A stretch of DNA of 64,000 nucleotides from Corylus avellana (GCF_901000735.1 NC_081541.1:2907021-2971020), one strand, 5' to 3'. Positions 1 through 14,100 are shown, counted from the stretch's first letter. Made by a program: numbers and translations. The notes: generated from the sequence alone by a model not told the origin.

Positions 1-884
1 AGTCATTGTCGACCATTTTTGTCGATGCCAAAATAGTGAAAATACCATCCACCCCACACCTCCCTACATGGATCCAACACGCAGTTGTTCTTGTCGCTTT
101 CTTCAACCGTTACCCCTCTCTCTGTGATATTTTTTGATTAGACGTTTTTCTTTTGGATTGATCTTTTATAGAATTAATTAGTCCTTAAGGTTTAAAACAC
201 ACAAAATCATTTATTAAGGTATGCATCTATTATTAAATCGGTCCTTGTTACATTTTGTATAAGGTGATGATCACGCACATTATATCCGATAGCAAATGAT
301 TTTTTTAATTTGTGCACCATTATCAATTTAAGTGTTAGATTTGTTAGCGGGGAGCTATGACGTGTAGGTTAATCGTTAATAGTCATGTTATATCTAATAA
401 AATTTTGACACAAGCACACGTTATTGAGTTAGCATCAATTATCTTCGTCATATCATTTACAAAATGTCATTTTCAATTAAAAATAAAAAGCCCCGAGAAT
501 CTAAGAAAAAGTTAAAAGAAAAAAGATATGGATGATTAGGCATGGTCAAATCACTCTCAAAAACCGGTGATTCGAAACCACCTTTTTTTTTATTCTTTTT
601 TTTTTCTTTTTAATGTGATATTTTAAATGATAAGACAAAATTAATAGATTAGCTCATTGATATATACACAAGTAAAAATTTTATTGAATATGACGTGTCA
701 TTACTCATTGTTATAAACTATAGAGTCACTAACAAAATAAGAAATTTGATAACGGTGTGAACATATCTTAAAAGAGTGATTAATGCGTTTCAAAGCTTGA
801 AAATTTTTATTTTGATAAAAGTTCCAACTACTATGAGCATTTTTTCTTCTCTTTTTCCAACAAGTACTACAAGAAGTTCTAACC

Positions 885-915
885 CCGGATTAAGATCCGC
901 TAGATCTTAATCTGG
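885..915. other. 13-bp stem hairpin
   Basis: The arms at 885-897 and 903-915 are reverse complements with a single mismatch at the third position, around a 5-nt loop. The centre of each arm holds GATTAAGATC or its complement. No gene end lies nearby, so this is not an obvious terminator. It may be a remnant of a mobile element. Confidence 0.5.
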
Positions 916-1144
916 AAAAAATGGGATTAAGCTCTAACCCCATCCCCATGTGCTAACTAGCGTTTTGTTAGCTTTAAAAATAAAATAATAATAATAATAA
1001 TAAAAGGTCGGAATGTTTTCTCATGTCAAGTATTGGGTCCTTTCTATAAAATTATGGACTCATTTGGCAAATATTGCAGAAATTAAATGTTGGGATAGAA
1101 AATTTGTTATTACAAATTGCTTTGTAATTTTTTATTTTTTTATT

Positions 1145-1240
1145 TTACATATTCGCACAAAGGGGAAGAAAATTTGAACTAATGATCTTTGTTTCATAAG
1201 GCGTGATTCTCAGTCGATTGAGCTATCTATTAAGGACAAA
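1145..1240 (-). mobile_element. Degenerate tRNA-derived SINE
   Basis: Read on the minus strand, 1214-1225 gives a pol III A-box (TAGCTCAATCGA, one base off TRGCNNARYNGG). A decayed B-box (AGTTCAAAT) lies at about 1172-1180. Between them is a segment closely matching the two better-preserved copies at 30.1-30.4 kb (ACGCCTTATGAA core). It is an older member of the same family. No target-site duplication was identified. Confidence 0.6.
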
Positions 1241-2107
1241 TTACTTTGTAATTAAATAACAGTAAATATAATTTCCCCAACAAAAAAAAAAAAATTCACT
1301 TTATCTGTTGGGAGCTCTACGGCCACCGAAGGTTCATTCAACTTCTAAACCGACCCACTTAAAAATTAAAAATTAAAAAACTCTAAACCGACCTACAATA
1401 CACACTCTCTCTCTTTCTCTCTCTCCCCCCAACAAAGAAAATTGTATAAAAAAAGTTTGAAAAGAACGACAAGGGCAAGAATCATGTCTCTATTCTTCAT
1501 TCCCTGGTCAGGAAAAGCTCACTAAAGTCCACTTTCATATGCACACAAAGAATAACATTGACTAACTGAAAATGAAAAATATAGTAATGTGACTTTTGCA
1601 CTGCATGCGTCTAGACTCGGGTCGGGTACCCTTAATTTATTACATATTTTTATATTATATTTTTAGTGGTTTTTTTTTTTTAATGTAAGTCACTTAAAAA
1701 CATGTAAAGTGTGAAATTGGTGTGAAAAATACCTATTATTGGTAGTCTTTTTTTCGATAGAGATTCCGTTAATTTTGTATGTTGCTCAAATTTCTAGCAA
1801 ACAAACAAAAAAGTCTCTATAGAACTTACTTGTTCTTAGGGACGGACTTAGGAAATTTTATGGAAGGGGGCCAGTCAATTTTTTTTTTTCAATTCCTTTG
1901 AATTTTTTTATTAAAAAAAAAAAATTTATTTTGGTTGTTTTTTATGAAATAAGAGCCAAAAAAAGTGAGCATTTGAAAGTAAGGACCAAAAATTAAAAAA
2001 CTTAATGGGTATGGCCCAAAAAAATTAAGAATAGGGCCAAAAAATCTAAAAATAGGGCCAATTTTTTTTTTTTGTTGGAATGGCCCAAATGACTAAACTT
2101 TACTTTT

Positions 2108-2203
2108 NNNNNNNNNNNNNNNNNNNNNNNNNNNNNNNNNNNNNNNNNNNNNNNNNNNNNNNNNNNNNNNNNNNNNNNNNNNNNNNNNNNNNNNNNNNNN
2201 NNN
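2108..2203. other. Assembly gap (96 Ns)
   Basis: A run of 96 N characters. The length is not the conventional 100, so it may be an estimated gap or masked sequence. It lies in AT-rich non-coding DNA. Confidence 0.99.
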
Positions 2204-2845
2204 TCTGCTTGTTCGAATAAATTTCGAATAGCACATCCACTTATTAAAGGCAAGTGTGATTTATAACGACTCTCTCATATTTATTGCTCAAATTGCTAAT
2301 AATATGAGCATCAATTTTCTGAAATGTAAATCCCTTTTCATTCATGTTTTCATGGTTTTTTTTTTTTAAATATATATATATGAAGTATTTTCACATTAAT
2401 TACATAAAGGTGAAAATCATTCTTGTGATTTTAAAAGTATTTTATGTTGGAATTGTTTGTTTTCATAAGAGAAAACAAAATTTTTTTGTTTAAAACATTA
2501 TGAGAATAGACAAATTAGCTTATGTATTATAGATTTTGAGTAAATCCTTGGGTTTCATTACTAATCTAAGATCATCCACACCTATTAAAAAAAAAAAAAC
2601 TATTCCCTTAAAAACAAAAGATTTACAACATATGGAGTATGATTACAAAAGAGTGAAAATGACAAAACTAACCCCCTCTCTCTCACAGAGAGATATAGTT
2701 GGCCAACACATGGAACCACCACATATACCATTTCTCTAGCTAGTGGTTCCATCTTGCTTTAAGACAATCAGCTTGAAAAGCGGGTGATTTTTCATCTCCT
2801 GGAAGACCATAGCTTTTTCTGTTCTTTTTTTCTCCTTCGTAATCC

Positions 2846-4072
2846 ATGGATACAGCTCAGTGGCCACAGGTAAAGAGACTTTTTCAAAAATCTTCCTGTA
2901 TGAAATTATGAATTTTCTTCTGGGCATGGGGTTTTCAAAGCCAACAAAGAATATTTTTCAAAAATTTTCTTCTCTCTGATTGCTTGTTCTAAAAAGTGTT
3001 TACCTTTTTTTTTTCTTTTTTTTCTTCTTCTCTTCCTCTCTCTGATTGCTGTCTTCTAACATGTTTCATTTTGTTCTTGACAGTAGTAGTACTACTGCAC
3101 TTTTTTCTTTCTTTTCTTTTTCTCCACCATCTGATAAAGCACCCAGAAAAAGTTAATATATAATTTGTTTTTATTGCTGGTGTAATCCTCAAAGTGTAAA
3201 GCAAAGCAGCCAGCTTCTTCGTTTTCTTTTTCTTGTTTGTTTCCTTCTAGTTTCTTTTTGTTTTGATCAACTTATGGCCTTTTCCTGTCCTTTGTTTTCT
3301 TTTTTGTTTTTTTCGATTTCAGGGAATTGGAGTTGTTAAACCCATGGAAGCTGGTAATAATTCAAGGCCTATGAGGGCAAGGCCACAAAAAGATCAAGCT
3401 TTGAATTGCCCAAGGTGCAATTCAACAAACACCAAGTTTTGTTACTATAATAACTATTCTCTCTCTCAGCCAAGATATTTCTGCAAGACTTGTAGAAGGT
3501 ATTGGACTGAAGGTGGATCTTTGAGAAATGTTCCCGTTGGAGGTGGATCAAGGAAGAACAAGAGATCATCATCATCATCATCACCATCAAAGAAGCTTCC
3601 TGATCCAACCACTTTCCCTCACTCTGCATCTCAAAACCCTAAGATCCCTCAAGGCCAAGATCTTAACCTAGCTTACCCACCAAGCTTCCCTCACTCTGCT
3701 TCTCAAAACCCTAGCCCCTCCTCCACGTCATCTCAGCTCTCAGCTATGGAGCTGCTCAAGAGTACAGCTGGGATTACTTCAAGAGGGCTGAGTTCTTTCA
3801 TGCCTATGCCCGTATCAGATTCCAGCTCAATATACTCAGCTGGGTTTCCTATGCAAGAATTCAAGCCAACTCTCAATTTTTCTCTTGAGGGTTTTGAAGG
3901 CAGCGGCTATGGGAGTTCTCTTCATGGAGTGCAAGAGAGTGGTACTGCAAGGCTCTTGTTTCCTATTGACGATTTGAAGCAGGTGCCATCCACAAGCGAA
4001 TTTGAGCAGAATAGAGGGCAGGGAGATTCTGCAGCCTATTGGAATGGGATGTTAGGAGGAGGATCATGGTAA
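2846..4072 (+). CDS. Dof zinc-finger transcription factor, DAG1/DAG2 type
   Basis: Two coding exons: 2846-2869, which encodes only MDTAQWPQ, and 3323-4072; together 257 aa. The donor is CAG|GTAAAG and the acceptor TTTCAG|GGA, both phase 0. A longer open frame starting at 3263 is rejected because its first 60 bases are intron. The Dof finger has the exact CX2CX21CX2C spacing at Cys37, Cys40, Cys62 and Cys65, followed by the basic RKNKR stretch. A Ser-rich linker follows. The protein ends in [11 protein letters not shown], resembling the Arabidopsis DAG1 (Dof3.7) and DAG2 (Dof2.5) C-terminus (YWNGM...SW). Dof proteins bind AAAG cores in the nucleus. DAG1/DAG2 act in seed germination and light responses; that role here is inferred by family. 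Family assignment is firm; orthology to DAG1/DAG2 is likely. Confidence 0.93.
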
Positions 4073-7000
4073 ATAAGAGAAAGTGGATGGTGCTTTTTAA
4101 TTTTTTTTTTTTTTCTTTCTTTCTTTTTGGTGGGGTGACTTGTTTTGAGTTAATCAAAACTAACAAATAGGGTACATGGGTTTCTGATATTTCTTTCTTT
4201 AGTTTTTTTTTTTTTTTTTGTACTTCTTTTGCTTTTGTCTTTCATTGCACTGTGATCAATGTGGATGTTTGAAGCTTTATTTTAGGCTGGCTTCAAAAGG
4301 GTGTGTCAAAACTGTCACGGGAAGCTGTGTAACGGATAGAACAAGAGGCCTAGAATAAACGATTGAGATATATGTCTTTTTAGGGCTTCATTCAAGAAGA
4401 GAAACCTTGATGATGATCTTGTTCCAATGTTTCTTCTACCACAGCAAAGGTTTCAGTGTATCATGTTCTTGATGATGATGGTGATGATCTTGCTACAAAA
4501 TTAATAATGTTCTATGATGTTTTAGGTAGCAAGAGCTAGTTATATATTTATATATTCTAAAGTATGTACGGAACTTATTGAACAAATGACTTATATATTA
4601 ATTTTGTTTATTTTTAATTACACTGGGATTTTGTGGCTTGATTTTATGGGTAATTAATTATATAGATATATATGGATTTATTCATTTCCATGGACTTAAA
4701 GTGAGATGGAATGATGGCTGTCAATCCTTTACAGCAAAAGTTCCCTCCCCTCTCTCTCTCTCTCTCTTTTCCTTTTTCTCTTTTTCTCTTTTTGCTTGCC
4801 AACAGGTCAGAAATGTCAGGTCTTTTCTCAGCACTATCTGGGTCGTAGAGATTCTTCCGCCCATTAAAGCACCTTCACGAAGCAATTTGATGGATGCGAA
4901 GAACTACCAGAATGACTAGGTAATATGCATGACACATTTACTATTTCTTCACATGCCATACCACTTCAAAACCCATAAAAGGGTAGAAAGAAAAAAATAA
5001 TTATATGAAACTGATTAAAAAATACCCTTTTCTTTAAAAATCATATATATTGAGAAACTAAAACTATTTTTCTGTTCAAAATCAATTCTTTTTGTAGCCA
5101 CTAACACTCACTCATTTGCTCCATTTCCATATTCTCCTTCTTTGTCACTATTTAAAGACAAAGAAGCCCTAGAGCTTGACTGGCATTTCCCCTCTCTCTT
5201 TGGGTCCCGCAGACATTCCTCTTGGTTAGCGTGCTGTGGAAACTCCTCCACTGACCACTCCCCAAAATCCTCCATAAAATAGACCCTCCATTTTTTTTTT
5301 CTTCTATATAGTATTACATAGCTAGTGCATTGAACTTCTCACTCATATGATATATATATATATATCCTTATTGTTTTTGTCCAAGGTGTTTAGCACTAGG
5401 GTTTTAATAAAGTGGGTGATGGATGGGGGCACCACATCATCATGGAGGTCCTTTTCTTTCCAAACGTAGTTATCTACGCCATTACTCTCCCTTTGAATAT
5501 TTTTCTTTTGCCTCCTTCAAATTTGTCAATGAGATGGTGAAACATTTATAACTTTCCCTTAACCTCACCTCCTAGTGTCGGCGATTATTAGAGTCAATAA
5601 TTACGGTTCACAGCCATGGGATGCCATTGCCTGATGCCTCCCATCACCATGTATGTGATTGGACTAAAAAGAGTATGTAAGCTTAACATTTTTTTACTGC
5701 AATATATGAGCATAGTTTTATAGTTTTATATGGGGAGATAATTTGTGTTCACATATTAAGTTTAGGTTGCATTGAGATATGAATATAAAATTATATATAT
5801 CAATTTTAGTTCGATTCATTTAATTGAACGGATCAAATCTTTCAACCCTAATTAACTTGTTAATTTCGTGTCAGACCTTGTCAAAAATTATTAGCTATAA
5901 ATTTCATGTGTTGGGTTTAAGCTTTGTTTAGGCATATGTACTTGACATTTATTAAACGAGTCAAACTGTGTAATTTTAAGTTGTTAATTTTGTGTTAAAT
6001 TGGTCGGCCATGTCAATAGTTGCCTGCACTAGTTTTATGTCTATAATTTTTAGATAAATTATCCAATTTTTTCTTCGTCAAGCCATTGATTCCAATAATT
6101 GTTGTTATATTGTTACTTGTACATGCATGCAATGTGTTTGCATCGAGGGAAATAGAAACTAGAAAGAACAGATTTAAGTGGGTCAATTTTTTGAGGTAAT
6201 TTACAATTTATCTTTACATGGTTAGTTTAATTATTTTTTTCTCCCTCGAGTTTTTTAAAGTTACAGTAAATGTTGTATTTGGTTTAAATTAATATATTTT
6301 ATTGAATCAATCAATCAAAAGATGTGTCACATTGTCATCTGCGTGACGCCTTATTTGGAGACTTTGGCAGTGATATTGTCTGAAGGCGATCTTGGTGATA
6401 TGCAGATTCCAGATGAAAGTCAAATCAATTATGAAAGAAGAAAAAGAAAAGCATTAATTATGCGTAATTAAGGTGCAAAATAGATAGGGAGATGGCATTA
6501 ATAATCCATCCCTTTAATCTGAGGATCTCTTCTCATAAGCACCGGTACGATATATGTTATGTTAAATCACTGATAAGAGAGGGTGATTTAATTAATTAAT
6601 ACTTTAACAAAATTAACAATAACACAACCTCTTTTTTTTCTACACGTTTCTCTTCTTTTCCATCCAATGCCAAACAATACAAGGTACTATATAAATAATA
6701 GACTACATTTTCATTCTCGTCAATTTTCTTCTTTCACTTGGAATATGTCACGAGAATTCTTAGCCCTGCAAAACGATGGCAAACTAACTTTTCTAATCAT
6801 TATAAATTATAATCATGTGTATGTATAAATTCTGGGTCATCATCTTTTTGCAAGTGGGTTTTTAGCGGTGAGTTTGACATAAAGCTCGTATATTTTGGTG
6901 TTAGAGTCGATCACCAAATCAAGTATAGGATTATACGCAACTCGCCAGTATGAAATCGAATGAGTTGCAACGTTGTAGTCGAGTCACAGAGGAGGCAGCT

Positions 7001-8408
7001 TATGGGTTGAATTAAAAAGTCTTGCTACGATGTTTAAGTATAGTGATGAGTCATTGAATATTGATAGGTGAGTTAAACCACCAAAAGAGAAAATGTTTAT
7101 TATCAGGTCAGTGTTGATAGAGTACGCCACTAAGAACGTCAGCTATGGAGTGTGATGATATGTTACCGTTCTAAATGTTCTACATGACTTGAGTGTAATA
7201 TTAACAGTGTTTATATAAACTCCTAGGCATATACTCTCCTCTTGCATGTCGGTTTTCAATAATGAGTTATACTAATTAAAATTTATATCACACCTTTCAA
7301 TAGTATATTTACTACGTGTTTTCTAGGTTTCCATTTAGGACTAGAATGGCAAATATTTGAAGGTTGCAAAACAATCTATTGCTAGTAGTAAAAGATGTTC
7401 ATGGGGAATTCCTCCTACCAACTTAAGGGACAAAAATTTTCTTTAAATTGATCTTCCAACTCATTTTATTAAATTGTCAAGTATCTTTTGGGCATTGAAG
7501 AAATATATGTTTTTTTTTAACAACATTATCAGAGTTTCTCTCATGCTTAGGCATATGTCTTAATTTTACTAGACATGCCATGCTATCACTACTAAAAATT
7601 TAATAGAAGATGAACATAAGGATTTATTTGATAATAATGCAAATTTTAGGGAGTGTTTATGCTTTTTTAACCTTAGAGAACGAGTTAGTGATCTGTCTGA
7701 AATGAGTTATTTTGTCTAAGCTTATTTTAGCTTAATTTATGTATGTCCTATAATTTTCTTTTTGTTTTATGAATGCTAGTTTGTTAAAAAAAAAAAAAAA
7801 CTTAGAGAACGATTTGGTTAAAAGTCATACGTTAGAGACCACTGAAGAATTTAATAGGTGTAACAATTTGTTTTTGCGTGTCGATGCATAAGTATAAAAC
7901 TATATAAGTCAATCATAATTCGACATATTTAATTAAATAAATAAAATTCATAAACCATAATTAATTAATTTTATTTTGGGTTCTTATCGAATTCGCATAT
8001 CTACTTAAAAGTGAGTAGAGATTTACGACTGCCAAATTTTGGCAGCCAAGCGTCGGCCATTTTTTTTTAAAAAAAAAATTATTTTTCTTTTTAATTGAAG
8101 AGAAAAAGGGTTACAAAGAAATTATGGATAACTGAATTTAAGGCATTAACACTAAATTTAGGATCATCAATTTTTTTTTTGTTTTTTTGTTTTTTATATC
8201 TTTTTCTGTTCTTTATTTTTTAGAGGCAGCCGCAAAGACGGACTCCTTAAAAGTTGCCCAACTGAAACCGTCTATATTCATTAGGGATGAAATTGGACAT
8301 TGAAAATTGCTGACACGACAATTTTTCATTCTAAGAATAATAGTCGGCTGTTGCCTAATATAGTCCTTGTACATCAAAGCACTAGCTCACTTCACAGTCC
8401 CAGCCGAA
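4073..8408. other. Gene-free intergenic region
   Basis: About 4.3 kb between the Dof and PPR genes. It is AT-rich with (CT)n at about 4749-4770 and an (AT)n tract near 5350. The first few hundred bases should hold the Dof 3' UTR. I recognise no exon, RNA gene or clear mobile element. The open frame at 4638-4919 is low-complexity and not supported. Confidence 0.6.
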
Positions 8409-10937
8409 ATGCCTCCTCGAGTTTTAGAACCCATCACTCACTCACCACCACCACCACGACCACCACCACTTGCCCATAATGGACCTAACAAACCCAATAG
8501 CCTCTCCCTTCAGGGTCCTAAAACAACCCACCATTCCATGCACATTTCTCTGCGGACGGAGCAACCCTTGGATTCAAGCACATATGCCTCAATTCTTGAA
8601 TCTTGTAAATGCCCAAGTTTTGGGAAGCAGATACATGCCCACGCAATTAAATCTGGGTTTCATGGTCATGAATTTATAGAAACCAAGTTGCTCCAAATGT
8701 ACGGGAGATGTGGCTGTTTGGAATATGCGAATTTGTTGTTTGAAACAATGCCGCTTAGAAACTTGTATTCTTGGACTGCCATTCTCAGCTTGCATGTGGA
8801 TCAAGGGCTCTTTGAGGAAGCTGTTTTTCTCTTTCAAGAATTACAATTAGTAGATGTTGGGTTGGAGTTTTTCGTGTTTCCAGTAGCCTTTAAGATTTGT
8901 AGCGGTCTTGGGATGGTAGAACTTGGAAGACAGTTACACGGGCTTGTGGTGAAGTATCAGTTTGCTTCAAATATATATGTGGCTAATGCTCTGATAGATA
9001 TGTATGGAAAATGTAAAAGCTTAGATGATGCTAAGAAGGTTTTAGCAAAGATGCCCAAAAAGGACTGTGTTTCATGGAATTCTATTGTCACGGCTTGCGC
9101 TGCCAATGAGATGGTTTATGAGGCGTTGGGGTTTCTGGAAAGAATGTCTTTGGATAATTCGATGCCCAATCTTGTTTCTTGGAGTGCAGTTATTGGAGGG
9201 TTTTCGCAGAATGGTTATGATGAAGAAGCCATTGAGCTGCTTTACAGAATGCAAGCAGCAGGATTTGAACCAAATGCGCGAACCCTAGCAAGCGTTCTTC
9301 CTGCTTGTGCTAGACTAGAAAAGCTAAGCCTTGGCAAGGAACTCCATGGGTATATTACAAGACACGGGTTTATGTCTAACCCTATTGCTGTGAATGGACT
9401 AGTTGACATGTATAGGAGGTGTGCTGATATGGGGAGTGCTTTCAAGATATTTTCAAAGTTTTCAATGAAAAATGCTGTCTCATACAATACAATGATTGTT
9501 GGGTACTGCGAGAATGGTGATATCTCCAAGGCCAAGGAGCTGTTTGATCAGATGGAGCTGGCTGGCATTGGGAAGGATATAATTTCATGGAACTCGATGA
9601 TTTCTGGATATGTGGATAGCTTCATGTTTGATGAAGCTTTGAGCATGTTTCTAGATTTACTGATGGAAGGGTTTGAACCTGATTCGTTTACTCTAGGAAG
9701 CGCTCTTAGTGCTTGTGCTGATCTGGCTTCTTTGAGACAAGGGAGGGAAGTACACTCTGTTGCCATTGTTAGAGGTCTGCAATCTAACATCTTTGTCGGT
9801 GGAGCTTTGGTAGAAATGTACTGTAAATGCCAAGACTTAGAGGCAGCTCAAATGGCTTTTGATGAAGTAGGTGAAAGGGATACAGCAACTTGGAATGCTT
9901 TAATCTCTGGCTATGCATACTGCAATAAGAACGAACATATTCAAGATCTTATTCAGAAGATGAAAGGAGATGGGTTTGAGCCAAATGTGTATACATGGAA
10001 CGGCATTATTTCTGGGCATGTCGAAAATGACCATTATGATTTAGCCATGAAATTGTTCACTGAAATGCAGACTTCAAATTTGAAGCCTGATATATACACA
10101 ATTGGAATAATTTTACCAGCATGCTCGAGGTTGGCAACGATTGAGCGAGGTAAGCAGGTGCATGCACATTCAATCAGATGTTGTTATGATTCGGACATCC
10201 ACATCGGAGCAGCGCTTTTGGACATGTATGCGAAATGTGGAAGTATAAAGCATGCGTTGCTGTCTTATAACAGGATCAAGCACCCTAATTTGGTTTCTCA
10301 TAATGCCATGCTTACAGCATATGCCATGCATGGACATGGAGAGGAGGGAATTGCATTGTTTCGTAGAATGTTGGAAGGTGGTTTTAAACCAGACCATGTG
10401 ACTTTTCTATCAGTTCTCTCATCATGTGTCCACGCCGGATCACTCGGAACAAGTCATGAATTCTTTGATATGATGGGATATTATAATGTGAAACCCACAC
10501 TGAAACACTATACATGTATGGTTGATCTCTTAAGTCGTGCAGACCGGCTAATGGAAGCTTATGAACTTACTAAGAAAATTCCAACCGAACCTGATGCAGT
10601 ATTGTGGAGTGCTTTGCTTGGAGGATGTGTTGTCTGGGGCAATGTTGCATTAGGAGAAGTGGCAGCAGAACGGCTCATAGAGTTGGAACCACAAAATACT
10701 GCGAACCATGTTCTGTTAGCAAACTTATATGCTTATGCAGGGAGATGGGATGATGTAGCTAAAACAAGACAGATGATGAAGGGTAGAGGAATGCAGAAGA
10801 GCCCGGGATGCAGTTGGATTGAAGATAAAAATGAGGTTCATGTTTTTCTTGCAAATGATAAATCACACAAGCAAGCAGAGGAGATATATTCTACTTTGAA
10901 TAATTTGATTATTCACATGAAAAGAGGGCCACAATAA
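8409..10937 (+). CDS. PLS-class pentatricopeptide repeat protein with E-type C-terminus
   Basis: Intronless gene of 842 aa, as is usual for plant PPRs. The frame is open from a TTG at 8367, but the first ATG is at 8409 (MPPRVLEP...), which I use as the start. After a Pro/Ser-rich leader that could be an organelle-targeting peptide, the rest is tandem PPR motifs in P-L-S order, with hallmarks such as [28 protein letters not shown] and [10 protein letters not shown]. The tail carries an E-type region ending with [21 protein letters not shown]. No DYW deaminase domain follows. Such proteins bind organellar RNA, usually for C-to-U editing with a separate DYW partner, or for splicing or stability. 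The target RNA cannot be inferred. It converges on the Cdc14-like gene, with 238 bp between stop codons. Confidence 0.93.
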   Translation: MPPRVLEPITHSPPPPRPPPLAHNGPNKPNSLSLQGPKTTHHSMHISLRTEQPLDSSTYASILESCKCPSFGKQIHAHAIKSGFHGHEFIETKLLQMYGRCGCLEYANLLFETMPLRNLYSWTAILSLHVDQGLFEEAVFLFQELQLVDVGLEFFVFPVAFKICSGLGMVELGRQLHGLVVKYQFASNIYVANALIDMYGKCKSLDDAKKVLAKMPKKDCVSWNSIVTACAANEMVYEALGFLERMSLDNSMPNLVSWSAVIGGFSQNGYDEEAIELLYRMQAAGFEPNARTLASVLPACARLEKLSLGKELHGYITRHGFMSNPIAVNGLVDMYRRCADMGSAFKIFSKFSMKNAVSYNTMIVGYCENGDISKAKELFDQMELAGIGKDIISWNSMISGYVDSFMFDEALSMFLDLLMEGFEPDSFTLGSALSACADLASLRQGREVHSVAIVRGLQSNIFVGGALVEMYCKCQDLEAAQMAFDEVGERDTATWNALISGYAYCNKNEHIQDLIQKMKGDGFEPNVYTWNGIISGHVENDHYDLAMKLFTEMQTSNLKPDIYTIGIILPACSRLATIERGKQVHAHSIRCCYDSDIHIGAALLDMYAKCGSIKHALLSYNRIKHPNLVSHNAMLTAYAMHGHGEEGIALFRRMLEGGFKPDHVTFLSVLSSCVHAGSLGTSHEFFDMMGYYNVKPTLKHYTCMVDLLSRADRLMEAYELTKKIPTEPDAVLWSALLGGCVVWGNVALGEVAAERLIELEPQNTANHVLLANLYAYAGRWDDVAKTRQMMKGRGMQKSPGCSWIEDKNEVHVFLANDKSHKQAEEIYSTLNNLIIHMKRGPQ

Positions 10938-11175
10938 CAAGACATTGGAGCTGCATGTTATACTGTACATAATGTAAGAGTATAGTTTCTGAAGATAACT
11001 TTTCGAAACATTCTTCCTTGATTAGCCTTTAACCAAATACCAAAACAAGTTATAGATACAGAGGAAAAGAAAAATGGCCAACAATGGGGCCTTTTCTATT
11101 TGTATCTTCTAGACAACAGATGGACATGACTAGGAACACCCAACATTGTCAAAAGCAATATTCCTACGTTAAGAT

Positions 11176-14100
11176 TCAGTAGAGGTCGAGTGACTCAAGC
11201 ACCCTACGAGCCTGGATGTGCAACGCCGTCAGTCTTTCCTTGGGATCAAGTGTTGAGCCAAATTGACTGGCTGCCCATATCAAGGAGGCAGATTTCTCTC
11301 CAAGAAGTCGCCTTACGTCCTCGTGTATGGCTGCCAAGGGAGGCCTTTCTCTCCCATTCACATGCCCTATGAGTAGCAACAGGAACTCACCACATTTCAA
11401 CCTGATCACATGAAGAAGACGTTTCTTATCACCATGTTTTGTAAGAACTATCACAGCCAGACAAAAAGGAAGAGAGGGGATGGGGGTTTAGGGAAAAGAG
11501 ATATTATTAAGAAATCGGGACCAGTATATCATATCCTACCAATATGTCAATAGGCACAAGCACCAGTCTTAATGATGACAGTTTCCTCCTACATAGCTTA
11601 CCTAATCAAATTAACTAGGGTATCCAGTATAAATGGATAAAGCTCACAACAAAAATGGCAGTCTAGGAAAAGAAGGCAGCAAGCACTGCAAGCCAGAAAT
11701 CATGTAGCTATGTTTGAAAAGGTGCTGTAAAGAATTTGTTGCAAGGACTTCAAAGGTTACTCTAGTATAATTGAAAAGAAACTTGCAAATAATTGGAACT
11801 TTCTTTGGCTAAACATCCCATTTCGTCCTATTTAAGTTCTGGCTGACAGCTCCACTTTTCATATTGTGAAAACAACATATGCTAACATAGAATTAAAGAG
11901 ACAGAGTTGGTCTCTCTAAATTTATCTCCTCTAAGCTCACTTATTAGATTACAAATCTAATGCCATACAATCATTTGGAAAGAAAAACCGAAGAAAAGAA
12001 AAAAATGGTTACAAAAAGGACCAATTCCAAAGATCTCTAAACCATTAAGGTTACAATGGAGGGTCAGATTTTTGAGTTGGAAGGATAAGAAAGACACCTT
12101 GACCACAACCACTCTCAGAGAAGAAAAGGAAAGGGGGCATTGAGCTTCATAAGGGGAGATAAGGGGAAAGAGAAAAACATATTGAACTTCTTATATAAAG
12201 TGAAAATCTCTCAACATGTTTGTAGTACGTTTTGGGGGCTAGCATTAGAAAGACCTTTAAGTTGAGAAAATTCTTCTTATCCACCATTGTTCCATGGTAA
12301 TATTTCATACCAGCAGGCCAGCTACTAAGATGTTACTGTATTTGACAAATGCAAACATATAACGTGGAGACATGGACTATAAGGAAAGTAAAAGAGATTT
12401 GTTATTGCCATCAGAGAGGAACTGCATCACATTTCATAATGGAGATTAATGTTAGATAAAATTCAACCACTTCCTATACCTGAGATTCTCATCCCCTTGT
12501 TTGTCTCTTATGAGCTCTGCAACTTCCTCAATACCATTATATGCTTCAAAATCCTAGTAAATAAGGACCAGAGCATACACAAATGTTAAAAGAGATATAC
12601 AGAAAACTTCATCACACACAAAAGTCAATTAGAAATGTCATAAGGATTCTTTGGCTTCAAGATCCAGAGAAAGTCTACCCTAATAAGCATCCAGAGTGAA
12701 AGATCTATGCTCTTTGGCCAATTGGTCAAATCTTATCGGCCCCATTCTAGAAACTCATCTCCACTCTTGAGCATACTAAAATGAATATTAAGGCCATACA
12801 ACCATAGGTAGAAGTAACAAAATACTAATTGCACCTTGATTAACTGAAATGGAAATATATATAACAAAAGGGTACTATTAACTATAGTCAGAAACCAGCT
12901 AGAAAGAAAAAATGTCATTGTTTGGCCAATATATTTTAAAATAGAATAACAAAAAGTCTAATCCACAAATAATGGACAGCCAAAGAAGAGTCAAAATACC
13001 ATTTGATTGGCTGATGAATCCAACATTATCGAGACTAAAGCATCTAAGCATGCGCCTTGCTCGAGTACTCCACGAGTCGATAATATGTTCATTAAAACCT
13101 GCATAATAGAAAACTAGTTCTAAGTCTGAATCAATAAAAGGTAGGGGGAATCCATTGTTTCATGCTACAAATAAACAAGGAAATAGGAGAACTTTCATGT
13201 GGCAAATTCCATGTGGGGCACGGTTCATTTGCGTCGTGATCAACATGAAACTCACACGGCTATATCATTCTTGACATAACGTTTTTGTTTGAATTTCACA
13301 TTACATCTCATACATCATGCAATTGCTAACAACAAAACATCAAGTTAAGGGACAAGATAATAGAAGCACATGGCAAGGCTATGTAGAAGATACCGGAATT
13401 GCCTTATGGTGATGGGCCAAAGTTGTGCTTTCACTATGGAGCAGACAGCAACCTTCCAAGACACGAAGCGCGAGCGCGACTTCGGCATCGGTTGAGGGGC
13501 TTGTTATCTTCAAAGGCTCTACCCCAAATATATGATCCAAATTCTCTACAGTCTCATCCTCTGGTTCTTTCAGTGAATGTTGAAAGAGTGCCGGAACCAC
13601 TATTTCATCGTAAACCAGCATTAGCTATCTAAGTTCAAACTCACTCACTCACTCACTCACTCAACCACAAACAACTAAATTAAAAAGAAAAGAAGCACGC
13701 TTACATTTCAGCAATCTAATCTAATTAGATGACACAATGTGATTCAATCTTAATATCCCTAATTTTTGTTACTAGCAAAAAACACGTCGTCGTTTGGAAT
13801 TAGAGTTGGAAAGAAGCTTCAATTCATCAAATCTAATTCAAACTTAGAATCCCTAATTTTTGCTACTAGCAAGTAAGGAACAAACACAACACGTGGTCGT
13901 TTTAAGATAAAGTTCTAAGCTTTTGAACAAGGAAACCTTGGAGCTCAGAGAGGGACTGGGTCTGGCAGAAGAGCTGGATGGTAGAGTCGGACTCGGCAAC
14001 CGATCGGAGAAACTTGAGGAGGCTGCGGAGGCCGCGCACGCGCAGGAACGAGAACTCGGCGCGGGCGTCTCGGAGCCCCGTTTTCAGCGCCAGCGTCACC

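Larger units (their letters stand above)
1..2845. other. AT-rich intergenic region upstream of the Dof gene
   Basis: I see no coding region here. The stretch is AT-rich with many poly-T/poly-A tracts. It contains a short hairpin (885-915), a degenerate tRNA-derived SINE on the minus strand (about 1145-1240) and a run of 96 Ns (2108-2203). Open frames in it are short, low in complexity and match no family I recognise. Confidence 0.7.

Noticed and set aside
3263..3322. Start of the Dof protein at 3263
   Set aside because: These bases are pyrimidine-rich intron ending in TTTCAG; the conserved MDTAQWPQ exon at 2846 supplies the start.
8367..8408. Extended start of the PPR gene
   Set aside because: The codon at 8367 is TTG, not ATG; the first ATG in the frame is at 8409.
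13600..13621. ATG at 13621 as a coding start of Cdc14-like exon 2
   Set aside because: An acceptor ATAG just before 13599 joins exon 1 in phase; starting at 13621 would not connect to exon 1 without a stop or shift.
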